Source: UBA4615 sp044342535
GTDB taxonomy: Bacteria; Pseudomonadota; Gammaproteobacteria; Burkholderiales; Burkholderiaceae_E
Length of the DNA: 11,122 nt
Reading direction: 5' to 3'
Assembly: GCA_044342535.1 (NCBI GenBank)
Contig: JBIIPQ010000113.1
Span: 1-11,122, forward strand
Positions 1 through 5,649 of this stretch are shown here, one piece after another. Under the pieces are notes generated by a model that worked only from the letters and a program-made list of their open reading frames with translations, ran no database searches and had not been told where the DNA came from. How positions within the stretch are numbered: the first letter of the stretch is position 1; every line of letters starts with the position of its first letter. Both the position numbers and the translations under genes were made by a program.

Positions 1-498
1 GCTGGCCGTGGGTGCGAGGTTCAGCGGGCAGGCCTCCTTGTCGACGCGGGCGTCGAGGTGCGCGTCGGCCTCGCGGGCGAGCGGCGAGTCGGGGTCGCCG
101 GTCATGGCGACCAGCTTGGCGCCCTGGCGCTTGACCGGCACGATGATCGCCAGCAGTTCCTCGGTGCGCCCGGAGTTGGACAGCGCGACGAACACGTCGT
201 CGCGGGTGACCATGCCGAGGTCGCCGTGGCTGGCCTCGGCCGGATGCACGAAGAAGGCCGGCGTGCCGGTGGAGGCGAGGGTGGCGGCGAGCTTGCGCGC
301 GACATGTCCGGACTTGCCGATCCCGCTGACGACGACGCGCCCGCGGCAGCCTAGAATCAGCCTGCAGGCCTCGACGAACCCGGGCCCGATGCGGGCTCCG
401 AGCGCCCCGACCGCCTCGGCCTCGATGCGCAGCACCTCTCTCGCCTGCGCGACGAGGCGGTCCGCGTCGGCCGGCGTGGCTACAATCGGGTCGGTCAT
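1..498 (-). CDS. kdsD: D-arabinose 5-phosphate isomerase KdsD, N-terminal part (runs off left edge)
   Basis: This enzyme interconverts ribulose 5-phosphate and arabinose 5-phosphate, the first committed step to Kdo, a core sugar of LPS, in the cytoplasm. Reading leftward from the ATG at 498-496 gives 166 codons without a stop. The sugar isomerase (SIS) domain is clear: GIGKSGH at residues 59-65 with Lys62, HPAEASHGDLG at 85-95, SNSGRTEE at 107-114, and KEACPLNLAPT at 154-164 with Glu155. These match the catalytic or phosphate-binding Lys, Glu and Glu positions of E. coli KdsD. The last part of the SIS domain and the two CBS domains expected in the ~325-residue family lie outside the window. 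No Shine-Dalgarno sequence precedes the ATG, and a -10 box ends only 6 bases upstream, which suggests a leaderless mRNA. The codons ATT, GTA and CTA are unusual for this genome. In related bacteria kdsC and the lpt genes follow; here that is off the window. Confidence 0.95.
   Translation of the reverse strand, partial: MTDPIVATPADADRLVAQAREVLRIEAEAVGALGARIGPGFVEACRLILGCRGRVVVSGIGKSGHVARKLAATLASTGTPAFFVHPAEASHGDLGMVTRDDVFVALSNSGRTEELLAIIVPVKRQGAKLVAMTGDPDSPLAREADAHLDARVDKEACPLNLAPTAS
481..486 (+). promoter_or_regulatory. Possible -10 box for the Kef-type antiporter gene, inside the start of kdsD
   Basis: TACAAT on the plus strand falls within kdsD codons 5-7 and forces the rare codons ATT and GTA there. 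Initiation near base 493 would give a leader of about 100 bases before the antiporter ATG at 593. No -35 match is visible at normal spacing. It would face the kdsD promoter, so each transcript would cross the other's -10 box. This is a weak, composition-based call. Confidence 0.27.
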
Positions 499-504
499 CG
501 GTCG

Positions 505-510
505 AGTATA
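505..510 (-). promoter_or_regulatory. Probable kdsD -10 box, leaderless transcript
   Basis: The minus strand reads TATACT (510 to 505), one mismatch from TATAAT and rare in such GC-rich DNA. It is followed by six bases (CGACCG) and then the kdsD ATG, so the usual start distance puts the first transcribed base at or next to the A of ATG. No good -35 hexamer is seen at 16-18 bases spacing and no TG dinucleotide extends the box, so strength is uncertain. Confidence 0.5.
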
Positions 511-592
511 GCGTGCCACCCTGTGCGGCTCCGCGCTGCGCCGACCCCCGCCTCCTCCGGAAAACCCCCGCCATGCCCGCCTCGCGCCGCCG

Positions 593-2608
593 ATGCTGAC
601 GGCCCTCGAAGTCACCTTGCTGCTGCTCGCGGCGAGCATCGTCGCGGTGCTGCTGCTGCGCGCGCTCGGCATGCCGGCGCTGGTCGCCTACCTGCTCGTG
701 GGCGTCGTGCTCGGCCCGTACGCGGGCAACCTCGCGGCCAACACGGAGGCGGTCCACACGCTCGCCGAGCTCGGTGTCGTGTTCCTGATGTTTACGCTGG
801 GCCTGGAGTTCAACCTCGCCAAGCTCTCCGCGATGCGCCGCTTCGTGCTCGGGCTCGGCTCGGCGCAGGTCTTCGCGACCATCGGCGCGGTGGTGCTCGC
901 GTCGGTGGCGCTGCCCGCGGCGTGGCTCGCCTGGGCGCTGCCTGGCGGGCTCGACTGGCGCGGCGCGCTGGCGCTGGGCGGGGCGGTCGCGATGTCCTCG
1001 ACCGCCCTGGTGAGCAAGCTGCTGGCCGAGCGCCACGCGCTCGAGACCGACCACGGCCGGCGGGTCTTCGCGGTGCTGCTGTTTCAGGACCTCGCGCTGA
1101 TCCCGCTGCTGATCGTCATCCCCGCGCTCGGCGGCGGGCAGGCCGACTGGTGGACGCCGGTCGGCTTCGCGCTCGCGAAGGCGGCGCTCCTGCTGGTCGT
1201 GCTCCTGCGATTCGGCCCGCCCCTGATGCACCAGTGGTTCCTGCGCGTCGCGCGGCAGCGTTCGCACGAGCTGTTCACGCTCAACATCCTGCTGGCGGCG
1301 CTGTTCTTCGCCTGGCTGACCAAGAAGGCCGGCCTGTCGATGGAGCTGGGCGCCTTCGTCGCCGGCATGCTGATCTCTGAGACCGAGTACCGCCACCAGG
1401 TCGAGGAGGACATCAAGCCGTTCCGAGACATCCTGCTCGGCCTGTTCTTCATCACCATCGGCATGAAGCTCGATCTGGCGGTAGTGCTGCAGTCCTGGCC
1501 GCTGGTGCTCTTCTGCACGACGCTGCCGATCCTGCTGAAGTTCGGGCTGGTGGTCGCGATCTCGCGGGCGATGGGCGACACCGCGCCGGTCGCCATCCGC
1601 ACCGGGGTATGGCTCGCCCAGGCCGGCGAGTTCGGGTTCGTGCTGCTGGCGCTCGCCTCCGACTCGTTGCTGCTGGCGCCGGACGCGCTGCAGCCGATGC
1701 TCGCGGCGATGCTGCTGTCGATGCTCGCGAGCCCCTGGCTGATCGGACGCGCCGACTGGCTCGCGCTGCGGGTCTCGCAGCAGGAATGGCTGCAGCGCTC
1801 GCTGCAGCTGCAGACCATCGCCGCCCGCAGCCTGTCGCGAGATCGGCACATCCTGATCTGCGGCTACGGGCGGAGCGGCCAGAGCCTGGCCCACGTCCTG
1901 GAGGCCGAGCGCGTGCCTTTCGTCGCGCTCGACCTCGATCCCGACCGGGTCCGCGAGGCGGCCTCGGCAGGCGAATCGGTGGTCTACGGCGACTCGACGC
2001 GCCGCGAGACGCTGCTGGCCGCCGGCGTGCACCGGGCCTCGGTCCTGGTGGTGACCTACGACGACACGGCGGCCGCGCTGCGGCTGCTGCGCGTGGTGCG
2101 CGAGCTCGCGCCGCAGTTGCCGGTGGTGGTGCGCACCGCCACCGACGTCGACCTCGAGCGCCTGCGCGAGGCCGGTGCCACCGAGGTCGTGCCCGAGGTG
2201 GTCGAGGGCAGCCTGATGCTCGCCTCGCACGCGCTGGCGCTCAACGGCGTGCCGCTGGCCCGCGTGCTGCGCCGGATCCGTTCCATCCGCGAAGACCGGT
2301 ACAGCCTGCTGCGCGGCTACTTCCACGGCGCCGACGACCAGGAGGCCGAGACCATCGAGGCCGACCACCTGCGGCTGCACGCGGTGACCCTGGCCGCCGG
2401 CGCGGCGGCCGTCGGCCAGCCGCTCTCGGCACTGCCGCTGGAAGGCTGCTCCATCAGCGCGCTGGTACGGGGCGGCCGCCGCCGCCTGGAATGGCCGGCC
2501 GACCTCGCGGTCGAGGCCGGCGACACCCTGGTGCTGTCCGGCACGGTCGAGCAGGTCGGCTCGGCCGAGGCCCGACTGCTGCGCATGGGCGCTCCGGGGC
2601 GAACGTGA
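593..2608 (+). CDS. KefB/KefC-type (CPA2) monovalent cation:proton antiporter with RCK domains
   Basis: This is an inner-membrane antiporter of the CPA2 family, probably exchanging K+ (or Na+) for protons. The 671-residue protein has an all-hydrophobic first ~390 residues, about 12-13 membrane segments, with family motifs FTLGLEF near residue 67, SSTALVSKLL near 134, LLFQDLALIPLL near 162 and AQAGEFGFVL near 343. A cytoplasmic TrkA-N/RCK domain begins near 418 with the nucleotide-binding turn GYGRSG, the acidic pair in LDLDPD and then YGDSTR. A TrkA-C-like domain lies at about 590-668. KefC of E. coli lacks that last domain and is about 620 residues, so this resembles the broader KefB/YbaL/RosB type more than true KefC. 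No KefF/KefG-like partner gene is adjacent, so glutathione gating cannot be claimed. The ATG at 593 is chosen because membrane segment 1 begins at once; no ribosome binding site is visible. The stop at 2606-2608 lies just before the mlaF promoter. Confidence 0.88.
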   Translation: MLTALEVTLLLLAASIVAVLLLRALGMPALVAYLLVGVVLGPYAGNLAANTEAVHTLAELGVVFLMFTLGLEFNLAKLSAMRRFVLGLGSAQVFATIGAVVLASVALPAAWLAWALPGGLDWRGALALGGAVAMSSTALVSKLLAERHALETDHGRRVFAVLLFQDLALIPLLIVIPALGGGQADWWTPVGFALAKAALLLVVLLRFGPPLMHQWFLRVARQRSHELFTLNILLAALFFAWLTKKAGLSMELGAFVAGMLISETEYRHQVEEDIKPFRDILLGLFFITIGMKLDLAVVLQSWPLVLFCTTLPILLKFGLVVAISRAMGDTAPVAIRTGVWLAQAGEFGFVLLALASDSLLLAPDALQPMLAAMLLSMLASPWLIGRADWLALRVSQQEWLQRSLQLQTIAARSLSRDRHILICGYGRSGQSLAHVLEAERVPFVALDLDPDRVREAASAGESVVYGDSTRRETLLAAGVHRASVLVVTYDDTAAALRLLRVVRELAPQLPVVVRTATDVDLERLREAGATEVVPEVVEGSLMLASHALALNGVPLARVLRRIRSIREDRYSLLRGYFHGADDQEAETIEADHLRLHAVTLAAGAAAVGQPLSALPLEGCSISALVRGGRRRLEWPADLAVEAGDTLVLSGTVEQVGSAEARLLRMGAPGRT

Positions 2609-2614
2609 CTGCCT

Positions 2615-2623
2615 TGCTACACT
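2615..2623 (+). promoter_or_regulatory. Probable extended -10 promoter of the mla operon
   Basis: TGCTACACT is an extended -10 element (TG, one base, then TACACT at 2618-2623) located 7 bases after the antiporter stop codon. Transcription would start near 2630, leaving a leader of about 44 bases before the TTG proposed as the mlaF start. No convincing -35 hexamer lies 16-18 bases upstream, which is tolerable for an extended -10 element. Local codon use in the mlaF frame across 2605-2673 is unlike the genome (CTA, CTT, AGG twice), supporting a non-coding leader here. Confidence 0.5.
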
Positions 2624-2642
2624 GCGCGCTTACCGATGCCAG

Positions 2643-2667
2643 GGCCGCCAGGAATCTCTCGGCGGCC
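2643..2667 (+). promoter_or_regulatory. Hairpin in the mlaF leader with an SD-like loop
   Basis: GGCCGCC (2643-2649) and GGCGGCC (2661-2667) form a perfect 7-base-pair stem with an 11-base loop. The loop begins with AGGA (2650-2653), the only Shine-Dalgarno-like sequence ahead of the TTG at 2674. In linear RNA this AGGA is 20 bases from the TTG, too far for normal use; the fold brings the stem base to 6 bases from the start. The pairing is seen directly; any role in mlaF translation is inference. Confidence 0.45.
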
Positions 2668-2673
2668 GCACCC

Positions 2674-3480
2674 TTGCCCGATACCCCGCCCTTCGTTTCG
2701 TTCGAGGCCCTGCATTTCGGCTATGCCGGGCGTCCGCTGCTGCGCGACGTCACGCTGCATGCGCGGCGCGGCGAGGTCGTCGCGCTGATGGGGGGCTCGG
2801 GCTCGGGCAAGACGACACTGCTGCGGCTGCTGGGCGGGCAGCTCCGCGCGAACGCCGGCCGGGTGTGCTTCGACGGCCAGGACGTCGGTGCGCTCGGGCG
2901 CGAGGCGCTCTACCGGCTGCGGCGGCGCATGGGCATGCTGTTCCAGTTCGGCGCGCTGTTCACCGACCTGTCGGTCTTCGAGAACGTGGCTTTCCCGCTG
3001 CGCGAGCATACCCGGCTGCCCGAGTCGATGATCCGCGACCTGGTGCTGATGAAGCTCGACGCGGTCGGCCTGCGCGGCGCGGCCGCACTCCTGCCTTCGC
3101 AGGTCTCGGGCGGCATGGCGCGCCGGGTGGCGCTCGCCCGTGCGATCGCACTCGACCCGCCGCTGCTGATGTACGACGAGCCCTTCGCCGGCCTCGACCC
3201 GATCTCGCTCGGCACCATCGCCCACCTGATCCGCGCGCTGAACGACGCGCTCGGCGCGACCTCGATCGTCGTCACCCACGACGTGCCCGAGACCTTCGCC
3301 ATCGCCGACCGGGTCTACCTGCTCGGCGACGGGCGCATCGTCGCGTCCGGCACGCCCGACGCGCTGCGCGCCTCGTCCGATCCGTACGTGCTCCAGTTCC
3401 TGCACGGCTCGCGCGACGGCCCGGTGCAGTTCCACCGCCCTGCGCCCCCGATCGCCGACGACCTGGGGCTGCCCCGGTGA
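2674..3480 (+). CDS. mlaF: MlaF, ATPase of the MlaFEDB phospholipid transporter
   Basis: MlaF is the cytoplasmic ABC ATPase that powers phospholipid movement by the inner-membrane MlaFEDB complex. With the TTG at 2674 the protein has 268 residues, against 269 in E. coli. It shows Walker A GGSGSGKTT (40-48), Q-loop Gln91 in MLFQFGALFTD, signature VSGGMARR (144-151), Walker B LLMYDEP with Asp168 and Glu169, and H-loop His202. MKLDAVGLRGAA and the C-terminal FLHGSRDGPVQF are characteristic of MlaF; that tail is the part that contacts the partner ATPase near MlaB in E. coli. A GTG at 2605, overlapping the previous stop as GTGA with GGGG ahead of it, would add 23 residues, but that stretch has atypical codons, is not family-like, and would start upstream of the proposed promoter. 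The end overlaps the mlaE start by four bases (GTGA). Function is certain; the start is not. Confidence 0.93.
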   Translation: MPDTPPFVSFEALHFGYAGRPLLRDVTLHARRGEVVALMGGSGSGKTTLLRLLGGQLRANAGRVCFDGQDVGALGREALYRLRRRMGMLFQFGALFTDLSVFENVAFPLREHTRLPESMIRDLVLMKLDAVGLRGAAALLPSQVSGGMARRVALARAIALDPPLLMYDEPFAGLDPISLGTIAHLIRALNDALGATSIVVTHDVPETFAIADRVYLLGDGRIVASGTPDALRASSDPYVLQFLHGSRDGPVQFHRPAPPIADDLGLPR

Positions 3481-4259
3481 GCGCCGTGGCGGCGCGGCTC
3501 GGTGCCTGGGTGCTCGATCGGCTGGCCGGCATCGGGCATGGCGCCCGCTTCTTCATTCGTCTGCTGGCCCTGCTGCCCGGCGCGCTCGGGCGGCCGCGGC
3601 TGGTCATCGACCAGCTCCACTTCATCGGCAACCGCTCGCTGTCGATCATCCTGGTGTCGGGGCTGTTCGTCGGCTTCGTGCTCGGTTTCCAGGGCTACTA
3701 CATCCTGCAGCGCTACGGTTCGGCCGAGGCGCTCGGCCTGATGGTGGCGCTGTCGCTGCTGCGCGAGCTCGGGCCGGTGGTCGCGGCGCTGCTCTTCGCC
3801 GGCCGCGCCGGCACCTCGCTCACCGCCGAGATCGGCCTGATGAAGGCCGGCGAGCAGCTCTCGGCGATGGAAATGATGGCCGTCGACCCGATGGCGCGGG
3901 TGCTCGCGCCGCGCTTCGCCGCCGCGGTGATCGCGATGCCGGTGCTGGCGACGCTGTTCTCGGCGGTCGGCGTGATCGGCGGCTGGGGCGTGGGCGTGCT
4001 GCTGATCGGCGTGGACGCGGGCGGCTTCTGGTCCCAGATGCAGGCCGGCGTCGATGTCTTCGGCGACCTCGGCAACGGCGTCATCAAGAGCGTGGTGTTC
4101 GGCTTCGTCTGCGCGTTCACCGCCCTGTACGTCGGGCACGAGGCGCAGCCGACCCCCGAAGGCGTGTCTCGGGCGACCACGACCACGGTCGTCGCCTCCT
4201 CGCTCGCCGTGCTCGGCTTCGACTTCATCCTCACCGCGCTGATGTTCGGCGCCGCCTGA
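3477..4259 (+). CDS. mlaE: MlaE, permease of the MlaFEDB phospholipid transporter
   Basis: MlaE is the integral inner-membrane subunit that forms the lipid path between MlaF and the MlaD ring. The product is 260 residues, the same length as E. coli MlaE. The family signature is intact: LLRELGPVVAALLFAGRAG (94-112), then TAEIGLMKAGEQLSAMEMM (116-134) and VDPMARVLAPR (137-147), the segment that couples to MlaF. An N-terminal amphipathic region is followed by about five hydrophobic segments (roughly 54-75, 85-108, 148-180, 203-221, 236-258). The GTG at 3477 overlaps the mlaF stop as GTGA, a translational-coupling arrangement, and gives the family length; a second in-frame GTG at 3486 is possible. 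GGGG lies about ten bases upstream. The stop codon overlaps the ribosome binding site of a 9-codon ORF that leads into mlaD. Confidence 0.95.
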   Translation: MSAVAARLGAWVLDRLAGIGHGARFFIRLLALLPGALGRPRLVIDQLHFIGNRSLSIILVSGLFVGFVLGFQGYYILQRYGSAEALGLMVALSLLRELGPVVAALLFAGRAGTSLTAEIGLMKAGEQLSAMEMMAVDPMARVLAPRFAAAVIAMPVLATLFSAVGVIGGWGVGVLLIGVDAGGFWSQMQAGVDVFGDLGNGVIKSVVFGFVCAFTALYVGHEAQPTPEGVSRATTTTVVASSLAVLGFDFILTALMFGAA

Positions 4260-4263
4260 AGGA
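4259..4263 (+). promoter_or_regulatory. Shine-Dalgarno AAGGA preceding the mini-ORF before mlaD
   Basis: AAGGA begins on the last base of the mlaE stop codon and lies 6 bases ahead of an ATG at 4270. It is one of the best-spaced ribosome binding sites in the window, yet the ATG it serves opens a 9-codon frame and not mlaD, whose own ATG at 4296 has no SD. Confidence 0.6.
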
Positions 4264-4269
4264 ACGATC

Positions 4270-4299
4270 ATGACCACAGACCACCGGGCCGCCCGATGA
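4270..4299 (+). CDS. Nine-codon ORF overlapping the mlaD start (possible coupling leader)
   Basis: ATG at 4270 opens a 9-residue frame (MTTDHRAAR) that ends with TGA at 4297-4299, overlapping the mlaD ATG at 4296 as ATGA. It has an AAGGA ribosome binding site at 6 bases spacing. Just before the mlaD ATG, where its SD should be, there is a small GC hairpin instead (CGGG 4285-4288 with CCCG 4292-4295). The simplest reading is that ribosomes load at 4270, melt the hairpin, stop at 4299 and restart on mlaD. The peptide itself probably has no function. Alternatively it is the remnant of an older mlaD start displaced by a frame change. Confidence 0.35.
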   Translation: MTTDHRAAR

Positions 4300-4769
4300 G
4301 CACGAACCGCCGGATCGACACCCTGGTGGGCGGCTTCGTGCTGCTCGGGCTGGCGGCGCTGCTGTTCCTGGCGCTCAAGGCCGGCAATCTCGGCAGCTTC
4401 ACCGGCGGCGGGACCTATGCGACGCAGGCCCGCTTCGACAACATCGGCGGGCTGAAGGTGCGCGCGCCGGTCAAGAGCGCGGGCGTCGTGGTCGGTCGGG
4501 TCGCCGCGATCGGCTTCGACGACCAGACCTACCAGGCGGTCGTGTCGCTGTCGATCGACGAGCGCTTCCGCTTTCCGAAGGACAGCTCGGCGAAGATCCT
4601 GACGTCAGGCTTGCTCGGCGAGCAGTACGTAGGACTGGAGGCCGGCGGTGACGACAAGATGCTGGCGGCCGGCGACACCATTCGCATGACCCAGTCCGCG
4701 ATCGTCCTGGAGAACCTCATCGGACAGTTCCTGTTCAGCAAGGCGGCCGAGGGAGACAAGAAGCCGTGA
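4296..4769 (+). CDS. mlaD: MlaD, MCE-domain lipid-binding subunit
   Basis: MlaD is anchored in the inner membrane and forms a hexameric periplasmic ring through whose pore phospholipids pass between MlaE and MlaC. The 157-residue protein has one N-terminal membrane segment (about 9-29), an MCE domain (about 40-118), and a C-terminal hydrophobic helix (about 134-150, SAIVLENLIGQFLF) like those lining the hexamer pore. The pore loop reads SGLLGEQYVGL, placing Leu106 and Leu107 at the same numbers as the pore leucines of E. coli MlaD. It is shorter than the E. coli protein (183), mainly after the C-terminal helix. The ATG at 4296 has no SD and sits in the ATGA overlap with a 9-codon ORF. Its own stop overlaps the mlaA GTG as GTGA. 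Confidence 0.95.
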   Translation: MSTNRRIDTLVGGFVLLGLAALLFLALKAGNLGSFTGGGTYATQARFDNIGGLKVRAPVKSAGVVVGRVAAIGFDDQTYQAVVSLSIDERFRFPKDSSAKILTSGLLGEQYVGLEAGGDDKMLAAGDTIRMTQSAIVLENLIGQFLFSKAAEGDKKP

Positions 4770-5632
4770 CGACCGCCTCGGACCTGCCGGCCCGCACCCG
4801 CCCGTCACGGCGGCTGCGGGTGCTCGGTGCGGTCGCCGTGCTGGCGGTGCTGCTCGCGACCGAGGGCTGTGCCGGACTGGCCGACGGGCGCGGACCCCCG
4901 GGCGCCGACGCCGCGGCCGCGGGCGCGATCGGTGCGGCCGGCGCGGTCAGCGCCGGCAGCGCGACCCGGGGCGACGCCGACTCCGGCGACGCCGACTCCG
5001 ACCGGGCGCGCACCGCCGCTCTCGACCCCTTCGAGCCGCTCAACCGGGGCATCGCGCACTTCAACGACACCGCCGACCGCTGGGTGTTCCGCCCGGTGGC
5101 GGTCTTCTACGACCGGTACACCCCCGAGGTGTTCCAGATGATCGCCCGCAACGTGCTGTCGAACCTGCTCGACCCGTACATCGCGCTGAACAACTTCCTG
5201 CAGGGCAAGCCGGGCGCGGGCTTCAACGACCTCGGCCGCTTCGCGTTCAACACGACCTTCGGCTTCTTCGGTTTCGCCGACCCCGCCTCGTATGCGGGCA
5301 TGCCGAAGCACCGCGAGGACTTCGGTCAGACTCTCGGCGTCTGGGGTGTCGAGACCGGGCCCTACCTGGTGCTGCCGCTCTTCGGTCCGTCCAACCTTCG
5401 CGACGGGTTCGGATTCGGCGTCGATGCGTACGCCGCCCTGATCAACCGCTTCGACAACGTGTGGTTCCGCAACACCGTGGCCGGGGTGCAGTTCGTCGAC
5501 GTCCGGGCGCAGCTGCTGCCCGCCGATCGTCTGCTGAACGACGCCCTCGACCGTTACACCCTGATGCGCGACACCTATCTCCAGAGGCGCCGCAATCTCG
5601 TGTTCGACGGCAACCCGCCCGACGACGAGTGA
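4766..5632 (+). CDS. mlaA: MlaA (VacJ), outer-membrane phospholipid-removing lipoprotein
   Basis: MlaA sits in the outer membrane, usually with porins, removes misplaced phospholipids from the outer leaflet and passes them to MlaC. The 288-residue product has a basic N-terminus, a hydrophobic core (about 18-31) and a likely lipidated Cys35. The lipobox reads ATEGC, so positions -3 and -2 are Thr and Glu in place of the usual Leu and Ala/Ser. A linker of about 50 residues rich in Ala, Gly and Asp follows. The MlaA domain starts at LDPFEPLNRGI (about 87) and includes NNFLQGKPGAG, FGFFGFADPAS, EDFGQTLGVWGV and GPYLVLPLFGPS, all hallmark segments. The GTG at 4766 is chosen because it overlaps the mlaD stop as GTGA, has GGGAGA about nine bases ahead and gives an N-terminus leading directly into the signal peptide. 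E. coli carries mlaA elsewhere in the genome; here it lies inside the mla operon. Confidence 0.94.
   Translation: MTTASDLPARTRPSRRLRVLGAVAVLAVLLATEGCAGLADGRGPPGADAAAAGAIGAAGAVSAGSATRGDADSGDADSDRARTAALDPFEPLNRGIAHFNDTADRWVFRPVAVFYDRYTPEVFQMIARNVLSNLLDPYIALNNFLQGKPGAGFNDLGRFAFNTTFGFFGFADPASYAGMPKHREDFGQTLGVWGVETGPYLVLPLFGPSNLRDGFGFGVDAYAALINRFDNVWFRNTVAGVQFVDVRAQLLPADRLLNDALDRYTLMRDTYLQRRRNLVFDGNPPDDE
4970..4999 (+). repeat. Tandem 15-base duplication in the mlaA linker
   Basis: GGCGACGCCGACTCC occurs twice without mismatch (4970-4984 and 4985-4999), encoding GDADS twice. The length is a multiple of three, so gain or loss of a copy keeps the frame and only changes linker length between Cys35 and the MlaA domain. 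Identity at third positions suggests a recent slippage event. Confidence 0.85.
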
Positions 5633-5646
5633 CTCCCGGACTCCCG
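5631..5646 (+). repeat. Tandem 8-base repeat filling the mlaA-mlaC gap
   Basis: GACTCCCG occurs twice back to back (5631-5638, 5639-5646), starting inside the mlaA stop codon and ending three bases before the mlaC ATG. It makes up nearly all of the gap and contains the only weak SD-like sequence (GGA at 5638-5640). Copy number changes would alter the spacing between the two genes. Confidence 0.8.
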
Positions 5647-5649
5647 AAC

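Noticed and set aside
352..357. TAGAAT on the plus strand inside kdsD
   Set aside because: No -35 at usual spacing and no gene start within 200 bases; explained by codons for Ile-Leu in kdsD, although CTA is rare here.
1609..2604. Long open frame upstream of and in frame with mlaF
   Set aside because: It lies wholly inside the antiporter gene in another frame; its Arg/Pro/Ala-rich translation is typical of shadow frames in GC-rich DNA.
593..2608. Calling the antiporter KefC or KefB specifically
   Set aside because: It has an additional C-terminal TrkA-C-like domain and no adjacent kefF/kefG-type gene, so a specific symbol and glutathione gating are not supported.
2605..2673. GTG at 2605 as the mlaF start, in GTGA overlap with the antiporter stop
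   Set aside because: It has GGGG ahead of it, but the added 23 residues use codons rare elsewhere in the window, are not family-like, and lie upstream of or across the probable promoter. Kept as the alternative start.
3315..4277. A 320-codon open frame on the minus strand
   Set aside because: It is antisense to mlaF and mlaE; rich in His, Glu, Arg and Gly, with no motif. Shadow of GC-rich coding.
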